Positions 6,064-14,249 of a stretch of DNA of 14,990 bases are shown here, one piece after another. The notes under the pieces are model-generated. The model was given only the letters and a program-made list of their open reading frames with translations, did not search any database and was not told where the DNA came from. Source of the stretch: VFBF01 sp964530695 (GTDB lineage: Bacteria > Pseudomonadota > Alphaproteobacteria > Caulobacterales > Aquidulcibacteraceae). Where the stretch lies: the NCBI GenBank assembly GCA_964530695.1, contig CAZGYQ010000086.1, positions 1 to 14,990 on the forward strand, in the 5' to 3' direction. Made by a program: the position numbers and the translations under genes. Each line of letters begins with the position of its first letter. The stretch's first letter is position 1.

Positions 6064-6549
6064 ATGTTTCTGCTCAAATGCATCCGCATGCTCACGCTCT
6101 CGCTCGGCCTCGCAATCATCGGCATGGGCGCCACGATCGTCTTCAGCGGCGCCGCACACGCCGCGGCCAAGCCCGCCGTCTATGTCGAGCCGTTCCAGCA
6201 GGCCGCTGTCGGCGGCTACGACCTCACCTCATTCTTCGCGGGAACGCCCGTGCGCGGCAATGCGCAGTTCGCCGCCACGCACGCCGGCGCGACCTATCAC
6301 TTCGCCAACGCCGCCAACCGCGCGCGCTTCGTCGCCAACCCGACGGCCTTTCTGCCGCAATACGGCGGCTACTGCGCGTGGGCGCTGGCGGAGAACAAGC
6401 TCGCGCCCGGACGCCCGCAATTCTGGCGCGTGGTCGATGGCAAGCTCTACCTGAACTACGACCGGGCCGTGCAGACGCGCTGGAACCGCGACATCCCCGG
6501 CTTCATCACCCGCGCGAACGCCAACTGGCCGGGCGTGCTCGCGCGCTGA
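6064..6549 (+). CDS. Exported YHS-domain protein
   Basis: This 161-residue protein has an N-terminal signal peptide or anchor (about 10-31) ending in AHAAA, so it should reach the periplasm. The YHS domain covers about 45-135: GYDLTSFFAGTPVRGN (51-66), ATYHFANAANRARFVANPTAF (76-96; Phe and Asn/Arg pattern typical), YGGYCAWALAE (100-110) with the single mature cysteine C104, and DGKLYLNYD (125-133). A WNRD...NWP tail (140-156) is usual for this exported subgroup. YHS domains are associated with metal binding or copper/mercury handling, but the ligand here is unproven. AAGGAG (6051-6056) lies seven bases before the ATG. It probably shares a stress-induced transcript with the DoxX-like gene and ends just before a strong hairpin pair. 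Confidence 0.9.
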   Translation: MFLLKCIRMLTLSLGLAIIGMGATIVFSGAAHAAAKPAVYVEPFQQAAVGGYDLTSFFAGTPVRGNAQFAATHAGATYHFANAANRARFVANPTAFLPQYGGYCAWALAENKLAPGRPQFWRVVDGKLYLNYDRAVQTRWNRDIPGFITRANANWPGVLAR

Positions 6550-6550
6550 A

Positions 6551-6594
6551 GCATTTTCCGACGAAGCCGATCCCGGTTCGTCGAAGGAAAATGC
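6551..6594. repeat. Imperfect hairpin / intergenic palindromic repeat
   Basis: GCATTTTCCGACGAA (6551-6565) pairs with TTCGTC (6577-6582) and GGAAAATGC (6586-6594), interrupted by a three-base GAA bulge and closed by an 11-base loop. It begins two bases after the YHS stop codon and lies immediately before a second hairpin. Paired palindromes of this style are repeated in many alphaproteobacterial genomes. It can also act in termination or mRNA stability. Confidence 0.6.
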
Positions 6595-6611
6595 GACCGA
6601 TCAACAACCTG

Positions 6612-6644
6612 GAGCCCCGATCCGATTCCATCGGGTCGGGGCTC
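6612..6644. terminator. Strong hairpin, likely bidirectional terminator
   Basis: GAGCCCCGATCCGAT (6612-6626) pairs with ATCGGGTCGGGGCTC (6630-6644) over 15 positions with one G-T wobble and a three-base loop. There is no U-tract on either side, so termination would be non-canonical, or the element is mainly a dispersed repeat. It lies between the convergent YHS and nudC transcripts, the expected place for a shared terminator, and its last base is the final base of the small minus-strand gene's stop codon. Confidence 0.55.
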
Positions 6645-6817
6645 TAGACGTCGTCGGGTTTCTCGCCGATCGCATTGAGCGCGGCGAAGCGCTCCACCGC
6701 CGCGATGACCGCACGCACGAACTTGGGACACGGTTCGGCCATCGCCTCGATTACGACAGTGGCCGATGCAAAGAAATCCTTGCTGCGCCAATCGCTCAGC
6801 CGCCGGATCCAACCCAT
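6644..6817 (-). CDS. Small 57-residue hypothetical protein overlapping nudC 3' end
   Basis: A 57-codon frame starts at ATG 6817 (reading left) and ends at TAG 6644-6646. It begins MGWIRRLSDWRSKDFF and ends FAALNAIGEKPDDV. The middle contains EAMAEPCPKFVRAVIAAVERFAAL, which looks like an amphipathic helix; there is no signal peptide or membrane span. Third codon positions are G or C in 45 of 57 codons, as expected for a coding frame here. It overlaps the 3' end of nudC by 22 bases, and no well-spaced Shine-Dalgarno is seen, so coupled re-initiation is the likely mode. The stop falls at the edge of the terminator hairpin, which fits the end of a transcription unit. No family is recognised. Confidence 0.55.
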   Translation of the reverse strand: MGWIRRLSDWRSKDFFASATVVIEAMAEPCPKFVRAVIAAVERFAALNAIGEKPDDV

Positions 6818-7722
6818 GCCTTCACGAGTTGGTGCGCGATCGCCATCGGCGGCGGCACGAAGATGCGGCGGCCGTCCGCCAGCGTCACGCCGCCCGTCAA
6901 CGCGCCGCGCGCCTCCTCGCGGGTGAGCCAGATCGCTTCGTCGATCTCTTCGGGATCGAGCGTCAACGGGCCGTCAGCGACGTCCGCGAACAGGCCGATC
7001 ATCAGCGAATGCGGAAACGGCCAGGGCTGCGTCGAGTGATAGCGCACGGCGGTGGCCACCAGGCCGACCTCTTCAAACACCTCGCGCGCGCACGCCTCCT
7101 CGAGGCTCTCGCCCGGCTCCACGAAGCCCGCGAGCGCCGAGAACATGCCGCGCGGAAAGCGCGCCTGCCGGCCGACGCAGCAGCGATCCCCCAGCACCGG
7201 CAGCATGATCACCACGGGATCGACGCGCGGGAAATGCTCAGCCTTGCACGCCGGGCATTCGCGCTTCCAGCCGCCGTCGACGATGACGCTGGGCGCGCCG
7301 CAGTTGGCGCAGAACATGTGCCGCGCGTGCCATTCGAGCAGCGTCTTCGCGCAGCCGAGCATGGCGACCTCGCGGTCCGGCAGCCGCGCCGCGGCGGCGC
7401 GCATGTCCTCGAAGGCGCCCATGTCGGCGATCACGGAGTCCGCGGGATCGCGCTTCATTTCGGCGGCGAAGTGCGGGCGGCCCTCTGCATCGACGCCGAG
7501 AAAGATCGTCAGCGCCTCGGGCCCGCACAGCGCGTCGCGCGCGGCGCCCGCGAACCACACGGCTCCCTCGTCGTTGCAGAACGGCTGCAGGTTGCGCATC
7601 AGCGCCATCTGCGAGGCTTCGTGTTGCAGCGCGTCGGCCAGCCACTGCGCGTCGCGCCTGCGGAAGCCCGCCTTGTCGAGCGGATAGTCGGCGAAGGCGT
7701 TGGGGTTGTTCAGCAGCGGCAT
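6796..7722 (-). CDS. nudC: NAD(+) diphosphatase / NADH pyrophosphatase (Nudix)
   Basis: This 308-residue cytosolic Nudix hydrolase should cleave NADH/NAD+ to NMN(H) and AMP, and in E. coli the orthologue also removes NAD caps from RNA. A four-cysteine zinc ribbon is present (C138, C141, C156, C159). The Nudix box runs from G199 to L221, with E205, R213, E214, E217 and E218 in the required positions. The NudC signature after the box is TQPWPFPHS (231-239), with Thr in place of the usual first Ser. Residues 1-130 match the variable N-terminal domain of longer NudC proteins. The ATG at 7722 has GAGGG eight bases upstream. It follows the upstream Yip1-like gene after 11 bases, so it may belong to the same transcript. 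Confidence 0.95.
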   Translation of the reverse strand: MPLLNNPNAFADYPLDKAGFRRRDAQWLADALQHEASQMALMRNLQPFCNDEGAVWFAGAARDALCGPEALTIFLGVDAEGRPHFAAEMKRDPADSVIADMGAFEDMRAAAARLPDREVAMLGCAKTLLEWHARHMFCANCGAPSVIVDGGWKRECPACKAEHFPRVDPVVIMLPVLGDRCCVGRQARFPRGMFSALAGFVEPGESLEEACAREVFEEVGLVATAVRYHSTQPWPFPHSLMIGLFADVADGPLTLDPEEIDEAIWLTREEARGALTGGVTLADGRRIFVPPPMAIAHQLVKAWVGSGG

Positions 7723-7733
7723 GGCGGTATCCC

Positions 7734-8906
7734 TCAGAGGCCGCGCGCGACCTGATCCACGCGTTCCATGTCCACCAGTCCCCCGGCGCCCGTCAATTCA
7801 TCCATGCTCACCCCGCCCGTCCCCTCCACCGCCACGACCACCCGGTCGCGCACGATGGTGAGGCGGCGGGCCGTCCCGGTCTTGCGGTCAAGCTCCGCAA
7901 CGGTGAAGCCGTCGCGGGTCATGGCGTAGGACACGTAGCCTTCGGCGTCCTGACGCGCGGGCCTGAGCGCCTGGGCGTCGGCGACCATCTTCGCCCCGCC
8001 CGCGGGGCCGAGGTCGATGAGGCGCACGATGAGCTGCTGGCCGCCGCGTTCGTAGACGCCCTCGAGCGTGCGACCGGTGAAGCCCTGCGTGCCGCCGTTG
8101 TTGGCGCGAAGCCCGGCGCGCACCCATCCGCCGGGGATCGCTTCCGGCATCAGGCGGCGGAACTTGTCCATGTCGATCGCCGCGTCGGGATCGACGGCCG
8201 CTTTGGGGGCGGCCGTGACCGCCACCTGCGCCGCGGGCGCGGCCTTCGTCGCCGCGGCCGGCGGACGCCCCATCAGCGCAAAGCAGCCCGACAGCGTCAT
8301 CAGCACCACGCCCAGCACCGCACACGCCGCGACGATGGAGGCCGCATACGCCAGCACCTTGTCGGCGTCGGCCTTCATCAGCACTGGCAGGCCGCGATAG
8401 AGCGTGTAGAACGACACGACGCCGACGGCGCCGAGAATGACGATCGCCGGGATCAACCCGAAGACGCCCGACAGCCAGAGCGCCGTGCCGGAATACGCCG
8501 CGAGCTTCATCGCCTGGTCGAAATCGCGCCGGCCGCCGAACGTCGGCGCCAGCCAGTCGATGATCCACGCCATCGCCCACACGCCGGCGAGCATCAGCGC
8601 GGAGCCGACAATCACCGTGTAGATCGCCATCACCGCCGACGGCGAAGCGGCCACGCCGTTCACGCGCACCGGAAACGCCATCGAGCCGAGCATCGGCGCG
8701 AGGAAGAAGAACAGCGTCAGCGGCCCGACCCAGTACACGAAGAGCTGCTTCAGCGTCGGGCGTTCGTCCTCGATGATGCGCCATTCGTCGCCCGGCGCGA
8801 GCAGCAGGCCGCGCACGCGCGCCCACAGCGCCGCGACTGTCGGATGGGCGAGCGGCCCCGCCAGCGAGTCCGTTTGGGGGTCCGTTTGGGGGCCCGCGTC
8901 AGTCAT
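7734..8906 (-). CDS. Yip1-like multi-TM protein with C-terminal soluble domain (paralogue 2)
   Basis: This 390-residue protein has two parts. Residues about 25-212 form a Yip1-like membrane domain: EWRIIEDERPTLKQLFVYWVGPL (41-63) is the entry motif, and RGLPVLMKADADK (171-183) links the last two of about five hydrophobic segments. An Ala/Pro-rich linker (215-240) leads to a soluble alpha/beta domain (245-390). Both parts align by eye with the 402-residue protein encoded at 9342-10550, for example YERGGQQLIVRLIDLG here with YENGDKRLEVSVVDMG there. The ATG at 8906 has AAGGGA at suitable spacing. The N-terminal QTDPQTD comes from a 12-bp tandem duplication. Function is unknown; bacterial Yip1 domains are membrane proteins of unclear role. 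Confidence 0.8.
   Translation of the reverse strand: MTDAGPQTDPQTDSLAGPLAHPTVAALWARVRGLLLAPGDEWRIIEDERPTLKQLFVYWVGPLTLFFFLAPMLGSMAFPVRVNGVAASPSAVMAIYTVIVGSALMLAGVWAMAWIIDWLAPTFGGRRDFDQAMKLAAYSGTALWLSGVFGLIPAIVILGAVGVVSFYTLYRGLPVLMKADADKVLAYAASIVAACAVLGVVLMTLSGCFALMGRPPAAATKAAPAAQVAVTAAPKAAVDPDAAIDMDKFRRLMPEAIPGGWVRAGLRANNGGTQGFTGRTLEGVYERGGQQLIVRLIDLGPAGGAKMVADAQALRPARQDAEGYVSYAMTRDGFTVAELDRKTGTARRLTIVRDRVVVAVEGTGGVSMDELTGAGGLVDMERVDQVARGL
8869..8892. repeat. Perfect 12-bp tandem duplication inside a coding region
   Basis: TCCGTTTGGGGG occurs twice back to back (8869-8880, 8881-8892). It is in frame in the minus-strand Yip1-like gene, where it encodes a doubled Pro-Gln-Thr-Asp, and so is neutral to the reading frame. 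The G-runs favour replication slippage. Confidence 0.8.
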
Positions 8907-8951
8907 GGTGATTCCCTTCGCCGCGAGCTTAGCAAAGTCGGGCCGGTCGCC

Positions 8952-9338
8952 CTAACCGCGCATCACTCCCGGCAGGAAGATCCACGGCCACGCCATGAGG
9001 AAGAGGTTGGGCGCCCACCAGGAAAGATCGAAGTCCCCCGACACCGCCCAGAAGCTCACCGCCATCAGCCCCGCACAGCTCGTCAGCGCCAGCGACACGG
9101 CCGCGAGCCCCTTCCACGCCCCGCGTGACCGCACGGCGAGCAGGCCCAGCGCCGACGCCGCGAGATCGAGCGGCAGGAAGGACCAGTTCCACGCCACCAT
9201 CGTCGGGTCTTCGTGGTTGCGGAACATCCACTCCGCCGGCAGCGCGATCACGTGCGCCGCCGCGAGCGCGGTCACGGACCAGTAGAGGATGAACCCCCAG
9301 TCCGTGACCAGCAGCAGCAGCCGCAGCGTGCGCGGCAC
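8952..9338 (-). CDS. DUF5360 / YvaD-like small membrane protein
   Basis: This 128-residue protein has four hydrophobic segments. Conserved-looking blocks are TDWGFILYWSVTAL (12-25), WNWSFLPLDLAASALGLLAV (50-69), CAGLMAVSFWAVSGDFDLSWW (88-108) and the following NLFLMAWPWIFL, which fit the DUF5360 (YvaD) family of uncharacterised inner-membrane proteins. The start is GTG at 9338, only three bases after the stop of the upstream Yip1-like gene, so translation is probably coupled; the Shine-Dalgarno is weak. The next gene on this strand starts 45 bases further on. Role unknown. Confidence 0.75.
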   Translation of the reverse strand: MPRTLRLLLLVTDWGFILYWSVTALAAAHVIALPAEWMFRNHEDPTMVAWNWSFLPLDLAASALGLLAVRSRGAWKGLAAVSLALTSCAGLMAVSFWAVSGDFDLSWWAPNLFLMAWPWIFLPGVMRG

Positions 9339-9341
9339 CGG

Positions 9342-10550
9342 CTAGTTCTTCGCGAGCGCTTCGAGCCGGGAGACGCCGACGGTGTTCGCCGCGTCCTTGA
9401 CCTCCTGCGGGCTCACATTCGTGCCGTCCACGGACAGCATGAAGCGGTTGGCGACCATCACGCCGTAGCTTGCGGTGTTGTTCGACCGGGAGAGCTTTTC
9501 CATCGTCATGCGACCGTCGACGGTCTGCACGCGTTCGTAGCCGTCGGCGTTCTCGGTCGTGCTGTTGGCGCCGAAGGCGCCCGCGAGGCCGCCGAGCGCG
9601 CCCATGCCGCCCATGTCGACGACCGACACTTCAAGCCGCTTGTCGCCGTTTTCGTAGGTGGCGTTGGCGCCGCCCATGCCGGCCGCGCCGCCGGTCGAGA
9701 TTTCCGTGCGCGCATAGGCGCCCATGCGCTCCGGCAGCAGCGCCTTGATCTTTTCCACGTCCACCGGATTGGCGTTCGTGGTGATGTTGATGTTTCCGTC
9801 CGCTGTCGATTCCTCGATCTGCTTCGCCGCCTTTTCCAGCGCGCCGAGGTCCACCGTCGTGCCGTTGATGGTGACCGAGCCGCCGTCCGTGGTCGATTGC
9901 GTCGCGCCCGGCATCTGCATGCGGCTGAACATGTTTCCGCGATGCATCGGCATGACGGCGTTCACGATCACCGCCGCGATGATCCACAGCACGATCATCA
10001 CAACCACGACCGTCACCGTGTAGCCCGTCGCCTTGTCCGCCGGCGCCTTCATCATCACCGGCAGCCCGCGGTGCAGGATGTAGATGCCGTAGAGCCCCAG
10101 CAGCCCAAGAATGCCGAGCGCGGGGATGATCTGGAACGCGCTCGCCAGCAGCCCCGCCACCGCCGAATACGCCGCGACCTTGAAGGCGTTGAGCGCGTTT
10201 TTCTGGGCGCCGAAGTTCGTCGCCAGCGCATCGATCACGAGGCCCATCACGTAGGTCATGCCGAGGATCATCGCGAACTGCACGACCGCACGCACCACCG
10301 CATCGAGCAGCGGAAGCTTGAATGTCGCCAGCCCCGGTATGCCGACGCCGAACACCGACATGCCCACCACCATCGCAATGGCCGGGATGAGCGCGAGCGG
10401 GATGAGCCAGCCCGTGTAGATGCCCTGCACGGTGGCGGGCTCCTGCTCGATCTTGGTCCACTCCGCGGTCGGCTGAAGGATCAGCCCCTGTGCGCGGCCG
10501 ATGATGTTCGCCGCCGCTCCGGGCGCGCCGCCGGGTTCCACCATGCTCAT
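9342..10550 (-). CDS. Yip1-like multi-TM protein with C-terminal soluble domain (paralogue 1)
   Basis: This 402-residue protein has a Yip1-like membrane domain (about 15-200; five hydrophobic segments, with AEWTKIEQEPATVQGIYTGW at the N-terminal side and RGLPVMMKAPADK before the last span). A linker with several Met/Gly/Thr-rich stretches follows, then a soluble domain (about 263-402). It is the larger paralogue of the protein at 7734-8906. The ATG at 10550 is chosen because GGAG lies seven bases upstream; an earlier in-frame ATG at 10589 would add 13 residues with no support. It appears to head a minus-strand unit running through the DUF5360 gene, the second paralogue, nudC and the 57-codon gene. 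Function unknown. Confidence 0.8.
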   Translation of the reverse strand: MSMVEPGGAPGAAANIIGRAQGLILQPTAEWTKIEQEPATVQGIYTGWLIPLALIPAIAMVVGMSVFGVGIPGLATFKLPLLDAVVRAVVQFAMILGMTYVMGLVIDALATNFGAQKNALNAFKVAAYSAVAGLLASAFQIIPALGILGLLGLYGIYILHRGLPVMMKAPADKATGYTVTVVVVMIVLWIIAAVIVNAVMPMHRGNMFSRMQMPGATQSTTDGGSVTINGTTVDLGALEKAAKQIEESTADGNINITTNANPVDVEKIKALLPERMGAYARTEISTGGAAGMGGANATYENGDKRLEVSVVDMGGMGALGGLAGAFGANSTTENADGYERVQTVDGRMTMEKLSRSNNTASYGVMVANRFMLSVDGTNVSPQEVKDAANTVGVSRLEALAKN

Positions 10551-10691
10551 CGTGATTCTCCCTCGAGGCCTGTGGGGTGAGGATAGCATGGGATGCGGGG
10601 GTGGCGATGCCTCTCTCCGATGGGGCCATGCGCCTCTCCATTGAAGCGAACTTCGATTTGATCGCGCTGGAGCGCGCCTACGCGCAGTAAA

Positions 10692-10803
10692 CTGTCATTC
10701 CGGCCGAAGCGAAGCGGAGAGCCGGAACCCAGGGGACTTGACGAGATGTTTCGCTTGTATTCCTGGGTTCCGGATCGCGACTTCGTCGCGTCCGGAATGA
10801 CAG
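10692..10803. repeat. Mosaic inverted repeat element (112 bp)
   Basis: The outer arms are CTGTCATTCCGG (10692-10703) and CCGGAATGACAG (10792-10803), complementary over 12 of 12 bases. The inner arms CCGGAACCCAGG (10722-10733) and CCTGGGTTCCGG (10762-10773) are also exact 12-base complements. Between the outer and inner arms are GCGAAGC-type stretches on the left and GCGACTTCGTCGC on the right. Such elements are widely scattered in alphaproteobacterial intergenic DNA and resemble non-autonomous repeats or REP-like structures. It lies between the purA 3' end and the 5' end of the Yip1 unit, with GTGACGTCAC (10807-10816) beside it. No other feature was recognised in the 285-base interval 10551-10835. 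Confidence 0.65.
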
Positions 10804-10835
10804 AGAGTGACGTCACGAAGCTCTCGCTGCTCCCC

Positions 10836-12125
<1,290 letters not shown>

Positions 12126-12236
12126 GCGGACTCCTTGGTGAGACGCCCTCACATGCCCCGCCGCGCCGCGGATGCCAAGGCGACAGGACGTACACGGACT
12201 TGTCGCGCCGAGATGACGCATGATACATCACAATTG

Positions 12237-12524
12237 ATGCTTACGCCCGCACAGTTGCGCGCCGCGCGCGCGCTCCTCGGGATCGACCAGCGCACGCTCG
12301 CCGATCTTTCCGGGGTCTCCCTGCCGACCATCCAGCGGATGGAGGCCAGCGACGGCTACGTCCGGGGGGTCGTCGACACGCTCACCAAGGTGATCGCCGC
12401 GCTTGAATACGCGGGCGTGGAGCTCATCAGCGACAACGCCGCGAGCCAGGGCGGCGGGCGCGGCGTGCGCCTGCGCGAACCCATGACCCCGCCCCCCGGC
12501 CACCCCACAGGACGCCCGGCATGA
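12237..12524 (+). CDS. Small XRE-family helix-turn-helix regulator
   Basis: This 95-residue protein has a Cro/CI-type helix-turn-helix in its first half: MLTPAQLRAARALLGIDQ, then TLADLSGVSLPTIQRMEASD as the DNA-binding turn and recognition helix. A YAGVELI strand and a Pro/Gly-rich tail follow. The start is uncertain. ATG 12237 begins exactly at the conserved TPAQLRAARALL motif; ATG 12213 adds eight residues encoded by AT-rich, promoter-like sequence. Neither has a Shine-Dalgarno, so a leaderless message is possible. Its stop overlaps the SulP start codon (ATGA, 12521-12524), implying that it is co-translated with, and probably regulates, the transporter. The AT-rich ATACATCACAATTGAT stretch upstream could hold its own promoter and operator. 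Confidence 0.8.
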   Translation: MLTPAQLRAARALLGIDQRTLADLSGVSLPTIQRMEASDGYVRGVVDTLTKVIAALEYAGVELISDNAASQGGGRGVRLREPMTPPPGHPTGRPA

Positions 12525-14245
12525 CCGCGCCCAACCCGACCGATCGCGGCACGACCGACAGCAACTGGCGCATCTTCATCCCCAAGATCGTCACCGTGAT
12601 CGCCAGCGAGGGCTATCGCCTCGCCAACTTCCGCGCCGACGCCATCGCCGGGTTGACGGTCGCCGTCGTCGCCATGCCGCTGGCGATGGCCATCGCGATT
12701 GCTTCAGGCGTCACGCCGGACAAGGGCCTGATCACCGCCATCGTCGCGGGCTTTCTCATCTCGGCGCTCGGCGGTTCGCGCTACCAGATCGGCGGACCAA
12801 CCGGGGCGTTCATCGTCGTCGTCTACGGCGTGATCGCGAAATACGGCTACGACGGCCTGGCGCTGGCGACGCTGATGGCCGGCGTGCTGCTGATCGGCGC
12901 GGGGCTCCTGCGCTTCGGCACATGGATCAAGTACATCCCCGAGCCCGTCGTCACGGGGTTCACCGCCGGCATCGCGGTGATCATCTTCACCAGCCAGCTG
13001 CGTGATCTCTTCGGGTTGCAAATGAACGCGCCGCCGGCGGAGTTCATCGCCAAGATGGGCGCCTTCTGGGCCGCGCGCGACACTGTTTCCATCGCCGCCG
13101 TCGCGGTCGCCGGCGGTGCGCTCGCGGTCATTCTGGCGCTGCGCAAATTCGCGCCGAAAGTTCCCGGATTTCTTGTCGCCGTCGTGGGCGGCGCGGTGCT
13201 CGTGGCGTTGCTGAAGCTGCCGGTCGAAACCATCGGCTCGCGCTTCGGCGAGGTCCCTTCCACGCTGCCGACGCCGCATTTTCCCGCCGTCACGTGGGAG
13301 CGCGTTCGCGAACTCGTGTCGCCGGCGCTTACCATCGCGTTCCTCGCGGGGGTGGAAAGCCTGCTTTCGGCCATGGTCGCCGACGGCATGACCGGGCGGC
13401 GGCACCGCTCGAACTGCGAACTGGTGGCGCAGGGGATCGCCAACATCGCCTCCGGACTCTTCGGCGGCATCTCCGCCACCGGCGCCATCGCGCGCACCGC
13501 CACCAACATCCGCGCCGGCGCCTACTCCCCCGTTTCCGGCATGCTGCACGCGGCGTTCGTGCTGGCGTTCATGGTCGGTCTCGGACAGCTCACCGCACAC
13601 ATTCCGCTCGCGTGCCTTGCCGCGGTGCTTGTCGTCGTGGCGTGGAACATGAGTGAGCAGGAGCGCTTCAAGCAGCTCATGGGCGGGCCCGTCGGCGACC
13701 GCGTCGTGCTGCTGGCGACGTTCCTGCTCACCGTGCTCGTCGATCTCACCGTCGCCATCGAGGTGGGCATCGTGCTGGGCGCGGTGATCTTCATGCACCG
13801 GATGGCGGAAGCGACCGCGCTGGAAAAAGGCGTTTCGCTGCTGGAGCGAGACGTCGACGACTTCTCGCGCCCACGCAGCGGCGGCGACGCGCGCGCGCAC
13901 CTGCCGCACGGAACCGAGCTCTTCACCCTGCGCGGTCCGCTGTTCTTCGGCGCGGCGAGCCGGCTGAACGATGCATTCGAAGCCGCCTTCCCGCCGCCGC
14001 GCGCGTTCATCCTGCGCATGAAGGACGTGCCGATGGCGGATGTGTCCGGCGTCGGCGCGCTGGAGCGCTTCCTCAAACGTTGCGCCGGTCACGGCACGCA
14101 GGTGATCGTCGCGGAGATGCATCCGCGCGTGCGTGCGGTGCTGGCGCAGATGGGCGTGTTCGAACACGTCCATCTGCGGGAAGCGACGACATTCGATGAC
14201 GCCATCGCCATGGCGGGCCGCGAGGTGGAGACCGCAGCGGAGTGA
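12521..14245 (+). CDS. SulP-family anion transporter with STAS domain
   Basis: This 574-residue inner-membrane transporter of the SulP/SLC26 family likely moves sulfate, bicarbonate or another small anion; the substrate cannot be read from sequence. The membrane domain (about 35-440) starts with FRADAIAGLTVAVVAMPLAMA and includes SRYQIGGPTGAFIVVVYG, IPEPVVTGFTAGIAVIIF, FLAGVESLLSAMVADGMTGRRH and the following GGISATGAIARTATNIRAGA, all family hallmarks. The C-terminal STAS domain (about 463-560) carries ADVSG (506-510), with D507, S509 and G510 matching the conserved DxSG-type motif. The ATG at 12521 overlaps the stop of the XRE regulator gene by four bases, so the two are coupled. It is convergent with the deacylase gene, with only four bases between stop codons and no hairpin. 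Confidence 0.93.
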   Translation: MTAPNPTDRGTTDSNWRIFIPKIVTVIASEGYRLANFRADAIAGLTVAVVAMPLAMAIAIASGVTPDKGLITAIVAGFLISALGGSRYQIGGPTGAFIVVVYGVIAKYGYDGLALATLMAGVLLIGAGLLRFGTWIKYIPEPVVTGFTAGIAVIIFTSQLRDLFGLQMNAPPAEFIAKMGAFWAARDTVSIAAVAVAGGALAVILALRKFAPKVPGFLVAVVGGAVLVALLKLPVETIGSRFGEVPSTLPTPHFPAVTWERVRELVSPALTIAFLAGVESLLSAMVADGMTGRRHRSNCELVAQGIANIASGLFGGISATGAIARTATNIRAGAYSPVSGMLHAAFVLAFMVGLGQLTAHIPLACLAAVLVVVAWNMSEQERFKQLMGGPVGDRVVLLATFLLTVLVDLTVAIEVGIVLGAVIFMHRMAEATALEKGVSLLERDVDDFSRPRSGGDARAHLPHGTELFTLRGPLFFGAASRLNDAFEAAFPPPRAFILRMKDVPMADVSGVGALERFLKRCAGHGTQVIVAEMHPRVRAVLAQMGVFEHVHLREATTFDDAIAMAGREVETAAE

Positions 14246-14249
14246 GGCG

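Noticed and set aside
9213..10580. Long plus-strand open frame (455 codons)
   Set aside because: It is antisense to the Yip1-like gene, extremely rich in Arg and His, with no recognisable domains. It is a by-product of high GC codon bias.
10607..10690. Plus-strand 27-codon frame ending NFDLIALERAYAQ
   Set aside because: It is too short to support, lacks a convincing ribosome binding site, and lies directly before a repeat element. It may be a gene remnant.
10807..10816. GTGACGTCAC palindrome as a regulatory operator
   Set aside because: It lies at the 3' side of purA next to a repeat, far from any start codon, and a 10-bp palindrome alone is weak evidence.
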